Shown: positions 15,347 to 22,726 of the stretch, one piece after another
Position numbering within the stretch: position 1 is the stretch's first letter
Layout: the number at the start of each line of letters is the position of its first letter
Virus record (IMG/VR): IMGVR_UViG_3300002835_001075
Location: 1 to 24,046 of that record
From: a virus
DNA: 24,046 bases
Reading direction: 5' to 3' (one strand)
Notes under the pieces: generated by a model
Databases searched by the model: none
Told to the model about the DNA's origin: nothing
What the model saw: the letters and a program-made list of their open reading frames with translations, nothing else
Program-made: the position numbers and the translations under genes

Positions 15347-16813
15347 ATGGCGTATTTTAATCATGCGTTCTACAAGAGTTTCTTAGCTTCAAGCGTAGAT
15401 ACTACTGGTGGAACTAAAACAAAAGATCTAGTTGCAGGTGAGCTTGCGCTAGTAGATGGTTCAGATTGGACTAGTGTTAGTACATTACCTGTTCCAAGTA
15501 TGGCTTACCTTGTACAAGGTAGTTTTCACACTCAAGACAACATTGGAAATAATCCAGGTCATGGTGGTTATTCAGAATCTGTAAAATCTAAGGGTATTAA
15601 TCCAAGGTATCTTACAAGAATTTGGGAATCTGAATGTTGTACTGCTGAATCTTCTACATTATGTGTAGCTGTTGATTCTGACTGTGCTCCTTGTGGTGAA
15701 GTTCTGTTTTTCAGGTTGGATGTTAAAGGTTCTCCTGCATTACGTTACTTAAATCACAATGCTTATGTTATTGCAGATTCAAGCAGAGCTTGTTGTGCAA
15801 CCGGACAATCTTATGTAGATCCTGCAGTTGTACTTGCTAATATTGGAAATATGGCATTACTTGATCCAATTGTAAAACCATTTATTGCAGAAGCTGTTGG
15901 AGGTGGAATTACTGTTAATGCAACAGCATTAAATGCAGTAGGTACAATTAATACTTTGGTTGGTGGAACTGGTTATACTAATGGTACATTTACAAATGTT
16001 GCTACAACAGGCGGTACAGGTACAGGTTTAACTCTTAATATAACAGTTGCTGGTGGTATTGTTATTGCGGCTTCAATTGCTTGTCCTGGTGGCGGTTATA
16101 CAGTAGGAAATGATCCTGTCATTGCAGGTGGAAATGCTGATGCAACAGTTAACGTTGCAGTTTTAGTACAATCTGCTGTTTATACAATAGCTGAAGTTCT
16201 TGCTGGAAATTATCCTGCATCTTTGGATCCAGTAACTGATGCTGTTACTGCTAATTTATGTTTTAGAGGAGCTTATGTTGAAACTAAGTTTGGAGATTGT
16301 TCATTTGATACTCGTGATTTCTATGAGAAAGAGCCTGTTCAATTGATTGGTTCTATGCTTAATGAAACTGGTGATCCATGTAATGATTGTGGTGTTGTAA
16401 CTACAACTCCAGGTTCAATGCAGCAAACTTCAGGTGAAACTGTGTTAAGAGCTTTATTAATGACTGAGAATTACATGCAGTCACCTTACAACCAAGGTAA
16501 CGCAGATTCAGCCCGTATCCGTGAGATAGTTGGTTCTGATAAAGTTTTAGCTGCTGTTAACCGTACAGCATTATACAAAACTTATTATGTACAACATAGT
16601 GTTCCACGTTTAAATAACCCAACTGGTGTGTTTGATAATGATCAGTATGTTTACCAAATATTTGTACCATGTGAAGACACAGCCGACCAAACAAAAATAG
16701 AAACTTTATTAGATGCACTAGTTACTGCAGCTAATGCTTCAGGAAACCCAATACTTAGAGAAGCACCTGTTAACAATAATGCAGTTGATGCATGTGCTAC
16801 TCCAATATTGTAA
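15347..16813 (+). CDS. Conserved virion protein with beta-repeat insert
   Basis: This 488-residue protein starts MAYFNHAFYKSFLASS and has NIGNNPGHGGYSESVKSKGI and NPRYLTRIWESECC, phrases I remember from a large virion protein of Bacteroidota phage contigs, tail-related by position; its exact role is not proven. At about residues 185-272 lies a Gly/Thr-rich segment (GGTGYTNGTFTN, GGTGTGLTLNITVAGG, GGYTVGNDP) that resembles the repeat domains in beta-rich virion proteins of T4-like cyanophages, and looks like an insertion: the flanks are less glycine-rich and would join smoothly. It has its own promoter and terminator, so it is probably made in large amounts. Many cysteines occur, including CC pairs. 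Confidence 0.72.
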   Translation: MAYFNHAFYKSFLASSVDTTGGTKTKDLVAGELALVDGSDWTSVSTLPVPSMAYLVQGSFHTQDNIGNNPGHGGYSESVKSKGINPRYLTRIWESECCTAESSTLCVAVDSDCAPCGEVLFFRLDVKGSPALRYLNHNAYVIADSSRACCATGQSYVDPAVVLANIGNMALLDPIVKPFIAEAVGGGITVNATALNAVGTINTLVGGTGYTNGTFTNVATTGGTGTGLTLNITVAGGIVIAASIACPGGGYTVGNDPVIAGGNADATVNVAVLVQSAVYTIAEVLAGNYPASLDPVTDAVTANLCFRGAYVETKFGDCSFDTRDFYEKEPVQLIGSMLNETGDPCNDCGVVTTTPGSMQQTSGETVLRALLMTENYMQSPYNQGNADSARIREIVGSDKVLAAVNRTALYKTYYVQHSVPRLNNPTGVFDNDQYVYQIFVPCEDTADQTKIETLLDALVTAANASGNPILREAPVNNNAVDACATPIL

Positions 16814-16830
16814 TTACTTTAAATAACATT

Positions 16831-16868
16831 AAAAAAAAGGCTATCATAATTGGTAGCCTTTTTTTATT
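16831..16868 (+). terminator. Intrinsic terminator after 488-residue gene
   Basis: Stem AAGGCTATC (16837-16845) with GGTAGCCTT (16852-16860), 9 bp with one G-T pair, loop of 6, followed by T-rich sequence (TTTTTATTTT). An upstream A-run can extend the stem. A late promoter follows immediately, so the next unit is transcriptionally separate. Confidence 0.88.
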
Positions 16869-16900
16869 TTTGAATGTATCATTTATTTTTTGTATATTAT
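16869..16900 (+). promoter_or_regulatory. Putative late promoter 3
   Basis: TTTG (16869-16872), 20 nt, then TATATTAT (16893-16900) with a preceding G. The -33 element sits at the end of the terminator T-run, so terminator and promoter form a compact switch. The ATG is at 16932. A further TAACTTTG (16917-16924) also matches TAnnTTTG, but its spacing to a TTG is 24 nt, slightly long. Confidence 0.7.
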
Positions 16901-16931
16901 ACTTACCATATTATATTAACTTTGTATTCCA

Positions 16932-17483
16932 ATGGCAGAAAAACACATATTAAGTTTAGAAATTCCAGTAGTAGCAAACACTGAGATTATGAGTATTGTA
17001 GATACAAGTCAGTACTCAGACAAACTTGCTATTGACTGTGCAGAATTATTAATAACAGCCCCCGGGTTTAATAGTCCATCACTTACAAGTGTTACTCAAG
17101 GATTTTATTTAAACTTAAATGCTTGTGATTTAAATTTACAAACTACTAACTGTGGCACAATTAGAACAGAATTACCAGATGGGGTTTATATTATAAAGTA
17201 TAGTGTTGCTCCAAATGATAAAGTTTATGTTGAATATAATCATTTGAGAGTTACAAAATTATTGACTTTATATTATGAAACTTTATGTAATATTGATGTT
17301 ATGGGTTGTACACCGGCTAGTGGCAGAAGTGATATTATTGATGAAATAAAGTATATTAAGACTGTTATTGATGGAGCTGTAGCTAAAGTTGAATATTGCG
17401 GTAGTCCTCAAGCTGGTATGAGTTTGTATGATTTTGCTAAAAAAAGATTAGATAAACTTAATTGTAAAATTGTTGGTTGTTAA
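16932..17483 (+). CDS. Conserved Bacteroidota phage protein, ILSLEIP type
   Basis: This 183-residue protein belongs, by memory of recurring phrases, to a family found in Bacteroidota phages: HILSLEIP near the start, LNACDLNLQTTNC, LPDGVYIIKYSVAPNDKVYV and EYNHLRVTKLL in the middle, and a C-terminal AKVEYCGSPQAGMSLYDFAK with cysteines before the end. The N-terminal two thirds look beta-rich, the rest helical. It lies in the appendage gene region and starts a unit of three small genes. A virion appendage role is inferred from position only. Confidence 0.75.
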   Translation: MAEKHILSLEIPVVANTEIMSIVDTSQYSDKLAIDCAELLITAPGFNSPSLTSVTQGFYLNLNACDLNLQTTNCGTIRTELPDGVYIIKYSVAPNDKVYVEYNHLRVTKLLTLYYETLCNIDVMGCTPASGRSDIIDEIKYIKTVIDGAVAKVEYCGSPQAGMSLYDFAKKRLDKLNCKIVGC

Positions 17484-17486
17484 AAT

Positions 17487-17624
17487 ATGACTTGTAAAAA
17501 TTGTGGAAAATCTTTTAGTTGTGGATGTCAAAAGACATCAGCTTCTGATGGCAGTACTGTACATAAAACTTGCCTTACAGAGTATAAAAACAAATTAAAT
17601 GGGCCCAAGCCCAACAATAAATAA
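17487..17624 (+). CDS. Small Cys-rich protein, 45 residues
   Basis: This short gene encodes MTCKNCGKSFSCGCQKTSAS, then DGSTVHKTCLTEYKNKL and a short tail. Cysteines at 3, 6, 12 and 14 (C-x2-C-x5-C-x-C) plus His26 and Cys29 suggest zinc binding. The same Cys spacing opens the protein at 19840, so the two share a module. It starts 3 nt after the previous stop and overlaps the next ATG by TAATG. Function unknown. Confidence 0.75.
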   Translation: MTCKNCGKSFSCGCQKTSASDGSTVHKTCLTEYKNKLNGPKPNNK

Positions 17625-17821
17625 TGGATCCAATATTAGCTAAACAAATTCAGGTTGAACAAACATTTGCAAATGCAGTGTATAGAAGTTTTACCCAAAT
17701 AAGGTATGGAATAACACCTTGTTGTTTTTTTGATCTTGATGATGCATGGATTAATTATGAATTATGTAGATGGCAACAAATACAACCTATTGATCCAAAT
17801 TGTGAAATAGTGTGTACTTAA
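17624..17821 (+). CDS. Small conserved-type phage protein
   Basis: This 65-residue protein has VEQTFANAVYRSFTQIRYGI, then TPCCFFDLDDAWINYELCRW. The phrase YGI-x-PCC-x4-D-DDA followed by ELC-x-WQ is one I remember from Bacteroidota phage genomes beside the ILSLEIP family, as here. Predicted helical, acidic, five Cys. Coupled to the previous gene by TAATG. Role unknown; perhaps a partner of the upstream protein. Confidence 0.72.
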   Translation: MDPILAKQIQVEQTFANAVYRSFTQIRYGITPCCFFDLDDAWINYELCRWQQIQPIDPNCEIVCT

Positions 17822-17830
17822 TTATAAGTA

Positions 17831-17861
17831 TTGTTTAATAATAAAAACTTTTGTATATTAT
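17831..17861 (+). promoter_or_regulatory. Putative late promoter 4
   Basis: TTG (17831-17833), 20 nt, then TATATTAT (17854-17861) with a preceding G. Only 19 nt separate the box from the ATG at 17881, so the leader is very short. It sets the expression of the fibre-like gene apart from the small genes before it. Confidence 0.7.
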
Positions 17862-17880
17862 ATTATAACCCAAACTAAAA

Positions 17881-19821
17881 ATGCCCTTACCAACAAATAA
17901 CGGAACTTCTCAGCCATGCACTGCAATATCATCTAACTGTATTATATGGCAGGGGCCTAACCTTCCATGCATAAATTTATGTAAAGGAGATACTATATCA
18001 GATGTAGTTGCAAAATTAGCTGAAGAGTTATGTGCTTTAATTGATGCCGCTTGTGTATGTGAACCGGATTTGGCTGGTTTAGATCTTAAATGCACATTGC
18101 CAGAAGGAGATCCTACCCCAGCAACCATTGAAGCTGTTATCCAATTAATTGTAGATTATATATGTAGTTTAGAACCATTGGTATATACTCTCCCAATAAT
18201 TGCTTTACCTTCTTGTTTATGGTATGATGATCCATTAGGTAATCCGGTAACTGCATTAAGATTGGATTTATATGCAGCATTATTAGCAAATAAGATATGT
18301 GTAATTACAGGACAAATAAATGTAATTAATGTAACACTTTTAAATCATGAAACTAGGTTAACAACATTAGAAGATTGTGTATTACCTTGTGAGCCAGAAT
18401 CACCTAATGAACCATTAGTAATGCCTCAATGTGTGTTACCGGCATCTTTAGTTGATTTATCAACTTTAACGTTAGCTTTAGAGTTAGCGTTTTGTTCTTT
18501 GAGTAATGCAGTTGGAACAACTACACAAATAGCAAATGCGGTTTCTCAGCAGTGTTTATTTAGTACTACGTCTACATTATCTACAACTTCTACATATGGT
18601 GTTCAAACAGGATGGCAATCAACAGCCTCTACTGTAGCTCAATCAATGCAGAATATGTGGATAGTTATTTGTGATTTATATGCAGCTCTTAAAAATGTTC
18701 AAGATAATTGTTGTCCAGGTGGATGTGATGCGGTTGTTTTTGGTTATACATATTCAACAGTAGTTGATGGTGGTGGTATAGTTACAGATTTAGTTTTAAA
18801 CTTTACATCTTCTACTATTCCAGCTCCTTTTGCTGATTGTGGTGGAAGTACTGTAATTAAAGTAACAGATTCAAATAGTGCATTTATTACTGTAAATGCT
18901 AACATTGCTGCTCTACAGACAAACCCATTAGGTTTAACTGTTGATATTTCATCGCTTAATACAACATCTGCTGTTACAGTTTATATTGCATATTGTGCTA
19001 CAGATGGCGTAAGCAATTGTTCTGAAATTAATACTCAGATAATTCCTTTACAAATCCCATGTCCAACAGGAGTAACTTTGTCACCATCTATAACATCAAC
19101 AACGATTAACTTTACAAATGCATTAGGCACTTCGGCTATTTATACAATAGTTGTTACAAATAATGTAACATCTGTAGTTACTGGTAGTGCCATTGTTATA
19201 AATCCGGGACCTACAGTTTCAAGCACTATATCAGGATTAGCTGGTACTACTCTTTATGATGTTACTATTACAGTTCAATATGGTGGTTCATCAATTGTGT
19301 GTCCTTCTGGAAGTTTTACAACACTACCTGCCTCACCTTTTTGGATAGTTAGAGATTGTTTAACTAGTGCTTCATTTATTGTTGATACAGGACTTACAAT
19401 TGTTACTCCGGGTGGATTTTATAACTTAACAAATACAGGTGCATCATATCCTGGATGGACAACTGGAAATACTAAATGTGTGGAAATAATTGGTGCTAGT
19501 TCCGGACCTGTTAATGTTATAGCATCTGTTGATGATGGGCCTCATTTAACTTGTGGATGTAGTGCAGAATTATATTTGTATGAAGTTGAAGATTGTGTTA
19601 CTCTTACTAATTTTAATGTAGAAAGTTTAAATGGTTTAGTTCCATTATCAATGTTAGATACTTTAAAAATGACTAATACAGGAGGAGCAATAGTTGGATG
19701 GGCATTAAATGAAGTAAAATGTGTTACTGTTATAGGAACAGCTTTGAGTTCAGTTGTTTCAGTAGTTGAAGGAGCTGGGTATGGTTCAAGTGATTGTCCT
19801 AGTTGTTTAGCGGCTTTATAA
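17881..19821 (+). CDS. Cys-rich appendage or tail fibre protein with FN3
   Basis: This 646-residue protein opens with a segment typical, as I recall, of Bacteroidota phage appendage proteins (SNCIIWQGPNLPCINLCKGD, then TISDVVAKLAEELC). Residues 1-290 are helical to mixed with about 20 cysteines; 290-390 are beta-rich; 394-484 look like a fibronectin type III domain (CPTGVTLSPSITSTTINFTN to SFTTLPA). The end holds two tandem repeats of about 77 residues (about 486-562 and 566-645), each starting with a DC-T/V-x-F motif and ending in a Cys pair. About 33 cysteines in all. FN3 and repeats at the C-terminus suggest a host-surface contact end. A host-range role is inferred. It has its own promoter. 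Confidence 0.72.
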   Translation: MPLPTNNGTSQPCTAISSNCIIWQGPNLPCINLCKGDTISDVVAKLAEELCALIDAACVCEPDLAGLDLKCTLPEGDPTPATIEAVIQLIVDYICSLEPLVYTLPIIALPSCLWYDDPLGNPVTALRLDLYAALLANKICVITGQINVINVTLLNHETRLTTLEDCVLPCEPESPNEPLVMPQCVLPASLVDLSTLTLALELAFCSLSNAVGTTTQIANAVSQQCLFSTTSTLSTTSTYGVQTGWQSTASTVAQSMQNMWIVICDLYAALKNVQDNCCPGGCDAVVFGYTYSTVVDGGGIVTDLVLNFTSSTIPAPFADCGGSTVIKVTDSNSAFITVNANIAALQTNPLGLTVDISSLNTTSAVTVYIAYCATDGVSNCSEINTQIIPLQIPCPTGVTLSPSITSTTINFTNALGTSAIYTIVVTNNVTSVVTGSAIVINPGPTVSSTISGLAGTTLYDVTITVQYGGSSIVCPSGSFTTLPASPFWIVRDCLTSASFIVDTGLTIVTPGGFYNLTNTGASYPGWTTGNTKCVEIIGASSGPVNVIASVDDGPHLTCGCSAELYLYEVEDCVTLTNFNVESLNGLVPLSMLDTLKMTNTGGAIVGWALNEVKCVTVIGTALSSVVSVVEGAGYGSSDCPSCLAAL

Positions 19822-19839
19822 AATTAAAATTAAAATAAA

Positions 19840-20412
19840 ATGAGTTGTAATAATTGTGGAAGTACTTCCCCCTGTGGTTGCAAAGACCATGCATTGACTA
19901 CACCCTGCGGATATACAGATTGTACCGTAGGTCATGAAAGATGTGATGATATTCAATGTGCAGAATGTGTAAGTTATTGTGGAACATCTTTCCAAGTAAA
20001 GATACTAGGGGAAGGATATTTAATACTTAAAGTAGAACAAGGTGAAAGACTTGATAGTATAATTCAAAAGTTTGCTTTAATGATAGCTAATGGATTAGGA
20101 GTATGTACTGCAGATAATTTACATCACGCTCCATATAATTTATATATGGCCAATATAACAGCTACATCTGCAGATGTTGTATGGACTGGTGTGTCATCTT
20201 TAACTGTAGGTCTTAATATATTTTATAATATTGAAGGTTCAGTTAATCCTGATATTCAAGCTAATGCATTAATAATAAGTCCTTCAGTAGATACATATTC
20301 TATTTTAAATTTGACACCTGCTACAGATTATATATTGTACATTGAGTCTGTAGATGCATTCTCTAATGAATGTAATTCTGTAACATTATTGTTTTCTACA
20401 CCAGCTACATAA
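19840..20412 (+). CDS. Cys-rich N-terminal module plus FN3-like domain
   Basis: This 190-residue protein starts with ten cysteines in 47 residues (MSCNNCGSTSPCGCKDHALT, then PCGYTDCTVGHERCDDIQC and AECVSYC), which suggests two zinc sites or a disulfide knob. Its first four Cys have the same spacing as in the 45-residue protein at 17487. A motif at 68-82, GERLDSIIQKFALMI, resembles GDTISDVVAKLAEEL in the fibre-like protein before it, so both may dock through a common helix. Residues 96-188 are an FN3-like beta sandwich (APYNLYMANITATSADVVWT, later ILNLTPATDYILYI). It is probably an appendage partner of the gene upstream. It ends ahead of a terminator. Confidence 0.72.
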   Translation: MSCNNCGSTSPCGCKDHALTTPCGYTDCTVGHERCDDIQCAECVSYCGTSFQVKILGEGYLILKVEQGERLDSIIQKFALMIANGLGVCTADNLHHAPYNLYMANITATSADVVWTGVSSLTVGLNIFYNIEGSVNPDIQANALIISPSVDTYSILNLTPATDYILYIESVDAFSNECNSVTLLFSTPAT

Positions 20413-20464
20413 AAATTAAAAAACAACTAAGTGATAGTTTGTTGGTTCTCTATCCCAAACGTTG

Positions 20465-20495
20465 AAGGGTCCTGTAATGGGACCCTTTTGTTTTT
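20465..20495 (+). terminator. Intrinsic terminator after appendage genes
   Basis: Perfect 8-bp stem AAGGGTCC (20465-20472) with GGACCCTT (20480-20487), loop of 7, followed by TTGTTTTT. It closes the appendage unit. The T-run also carries the -33 element of the next promoter. Confidence 0.9.
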
Positions 20496-20518
20496 ATTGA
20501 CCAAACAAATTAAATTTG
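20487..20518 (+). promoter_or_regulatory. Putative host-type promoter for tail genes
   Basis: TTTG (20487-20490), 20 nt, then TAAATTTG (20511-20518): a full match to the Bacteroidota housekeeping pattern (-33 TTTG, -7 TAnnTTTG). It differs from the TATATTAW boxes of the late promoters. The ATG follows at 20580, giving a leader of about 55 nt; the rest of the 167-nt gap shows nothing else clear. Confidence 0.7.
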
Positions 20519-20579
20519 TAGAGTCAAGATATTCAATTAATCTTTTAAAAGTGCCTTTTTTTTTGTAACTTATATTAAC

Positions 20580-21146
20580 ATGCCAGATAATTTTAAAAAA
20601 CCTGATTTAAAAGCTCCAAGATATAGAAATAAAACTTTGAGTTTATTAAATCAATCTATGCTAAAAGAATTTAAAGAAATAAATCCTGTGTATGCTAACA
20701 TAGATGATAAAAAATTAAAAGAAATTATTAGACTTTATAATGCAGCTTTAATTAAAGGTGTTATAGAGTATAGAGATGGTGTTGAATTACCTGAGTCACT
20801 AGGATATTTATTTATAGGAACTTGTCCTCCAGCCAAAAGTAAGAATGTTGATTTTTCTCTTTCCAAAGATTATGGGGTAACTCTTAAAAATAAAAATTGG
20901 GAAACTGATGGACATATTGCTAAAATATTTTATACAAATTGGTCAACAAAATATAGATTTAAAAATAGAGACCTTTGGAGTTTTGTGGCTAGCAGAACAC
21001 TTAAAAGAAGTGTGTCTACTGAATATCCTAAAAATTGGCATAAATATATTAAAATGAAAAATAAATTTAGAATCTCTCAGATGTATTCTACACGAACTTC
21101 TGCAGAAGAAGCTGAATTAGCAATATATAATGAATTTGAAACATAA
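20580..21146 (+). CDS. Conserved-type phage protein in tail cluster
   Basis: This 188-residue basic protein is not assigned a function. Visible segments are FIGTCPPAKSKNVDFSLSKD in the middle, TKYRFKNRDLWSFVASRTLK, and NWHKYIKMKNKFRISQMY near the end. The W-x-F-x3-R-x-LKR and NWHKYIK phrases recur, as I remember, in Bacteroidota phages next to ring proteins, as here. It has no signal peptide. One Cys only, unlike the appendage genes. It opens the tail unit behind the host-type promoter and is 3 nt from the next gene. A structural or assembly role is inferred from position. Confidence 0.7.
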   Translation: MPDNFKKPDLKAPRYRNKTLSLLNQSMLKEFKEINPVYANIDDKKLKEIIRLYNAALIKGVIEYRDGVELPESLGYLFIGTCPPAKSKNVDFSLSKDYGVTLKNKNWETDGHIAKIFYTNWSTKYRFKNRDLWSFVASRTLKRSVSTEYPKNWHKYIKMKNKFRISQMYSTRTSAEEAELAIYNEFET

Positions 21147-21149
21147 ACC

Positions 21150-21821
21150 ATGGCAACAATAGCAGAAGTTATTTCAAGATTAAGGGGTCAAGTAAAAGCT
21201 GAAGTACAAGATGCTTTTGTTACAGACCGCTATCTATATAGTTTAATTAACAAATTTGCACAAGTCCTAATGAGAAGACAGGACAGTGCAAATAAATTAA
21301 ACAAATTTAATTCAATATGGGAACCATTACCCTATGTTGAATTAATTGATGTTGATAGAGTAGAAGCAGACTGTGCAGGTGTGTTTAGTGGTTGTACAAT
21401 AAAACGTTCTAAATATAAATTACCAAAGATGATTGAAGGTTATTGGGGTAATTTGATTAGAAACATAACATCTATAGATTCATCTATAAATTTACAACCT
21501 ACTTATCCAAGTACTTATCTTTCAATAACTAGAACAACAAGTTTTAAATATAATAATACAAATTATTATTGGTTTTTAAATGGATATATTTATTGTCCAA
21601 ATCTTGACTGGGATGCCATTAGGATTGAAGGTATATTTGATGCTGATTTATCTGATTGGACATGCTATGGTTATGATAAATGTCTTCCTAGATATGAACA
21701 ACATTTAAATATTCCGGAAGCAATGTTGGCTGAAATTGAACAACAGGTTTTAAATATACTAATCAACACCATTAAAATCCCTGCTGATAATATTGATGAT
21801 AAAATTAATATAAATAGATAA
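21150..21821 (+). CDS. Putative tail ring protein
   Basis: This 223-residue protein resembles a conserved virion protein of crAss-like phages: IAEVISRLRGQVKAEVQDAF, TDRYLYSLINKFAQVLMRRQ, a KRSKYKLPKMIEGYWGNLIR segment and SIDSSINLQPTYPSTYLSI, then NYYWFLNGYIYCPNLDWDAI. As I recall, this group forms ring-type layers below the portal; that level of detail is inference. Mixed alpha/beta, no membrane segment. Its stop overlaps the ATG of the next gene (TAATG), so equal output is likely. Confidence 0.65.
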   Translation: MATIAEVISRLRGQVKAEVQDAFVTDRYLYSLINKFAQVLMRRQDSANKLNKFNSIWEPLPYVELIDVDRVEADCAGVFSGCTIKRSKYKLPKMIEGYWGNLIRNITSIDSSINLQPTYPSTYLSITRTTSFKYNNTNYYWFLNGYIYCPNLDWDAIRIEGIFDADLSDWTCYGYDKCLPRYEQHLNIPEAMLAEIEQQVLNILINTIKIPADNIDDKININR

Positions 21822-22726
21822 TGAGTGTATCACATAAATATAAAACATTTAATCAATTACTAGATGATGTTAGTGTGGATTTTTCTAACTACGCTATGGA
21901 TGGTATGTTAGAACCACAACAATTAATTAAAGTGGCTACAAGAATTAATTATGATCTTGGATTAAAAATTAATAGAACTAAACAGATTATTCTAGATGTT
22001 GAACATAGTAAAGCTAAACTTCCATGGGATTTTGCATTTTTAAATTATGCATTTATCTGTGGTGAATATACTGTTAGAATGGATATGCCATCAGGAACTC
22101 ATGTAGATACTACTAATCCTGTTCCTTATGTGCCTGATCCTGGATTTACAGGTCCATGTGCTGATCCAACTTGTTCAGATGTATGTGTAATAACACCTTG
22201 TGAAAATTCTACAGGTTATCAAGTTGTTCAGAAAGTTGGAAATTTAAGTCAATATAGAACATATAGTACATTTAGACAATTAAGAATAAATACTGTAAAC
22301 TCTATAGTATGTGATTGTCCTAATGTTAATGTTCAATCTCCAGATATTGCAGAAATAAGAGAAGGTTTTCTTTTAACTAATTTTCCAACAGGTAAAGTTT
22401 TTATGAGTTACCAAGGAGCCATGGAGGACAATCAGGGGAACTTATTAGTACTTGACCATCCTTATTGTAATGAGTACTATGAATATGGTCTTAAACAGCG
22501 TATATTAGAGAATATGATTTTTGCTGGTGAGAATGTAGCTAATCAATTAAGTTTAATTGAGCAACGTTATAGAGTAGCAAGAGTTACAGCATTGAGTTTT
22601 GTTAACACCCCAGACTTTGCAGAAATGAGACGTGTATGGGATCTTAATAGAAGAGCTCAGTACCATAAATATTACGATATGTTTACTTCTCATCCCCCAA
22701 ACTTAAATAGATATGGCAGAAGATAA
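21821..22726 (+). CDS. Putative ring/tail structural protein
   Basis: This 301-residue protein has the pattern SVSHKYKTFNQLLDDV, then GMLEPQQLIKVATRINYDLG, LKINRTKQIILDVEHSKAKL and PWDFAFLNYAFICGEYTV, which I recognise as a conserved crAss-like virion family. Its middle carries a Cys/Pro-rich loop (FTGPCADPTCSDVCVITPCE) that looks inserted and may be exposed. The C-terminal part (HPYCNEYYEYGLKQRILENM) is helical. It overlaps the next gene by 14 nt. Ring or tail-tube-like role is inferred from order next to the muzzle-type gene. Confidence 0.7.
   Translation: MSVSHKYKTFNQLLDDVSVDFSNYAMDGMLEPQQLIKVATRINYDLGLKINRTKQIILDVEHSKAKLPWDFAFLNYAFICGEYTVRMDMPSGTHVDTTNPVPYVPDPGFTGPCADPTCSDVCVITPCENSTGYQVVQKVGNLSQYRTYSTFRQLRINTVNSIVCDCPNVNVQSPDIAEIREGFLLTNFPTGKVFMSYQGAMEDNQGNLLVLDHPYCNEYYEYGLKQRILENMIFAGENVANQLSLIEQRYRVARVTALSFVNTPDFAEMRRVWDLNRRAQYHKYYDMFTSHPPNLNRYGRR

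Noticed and set aside
17601-17612. GGGC/GCCC mini-hairpin
   Set aside because: Only 4 bp, within the coding region of the 45-residue gene, and without a T-run.
20571-20578. TATATTAA just before the ATG at 20580
   Set aside because: It is one base from the start codon and lacks TTG 20 nt upstream; the TTTG-N20-TAAATTTG site is better placed.
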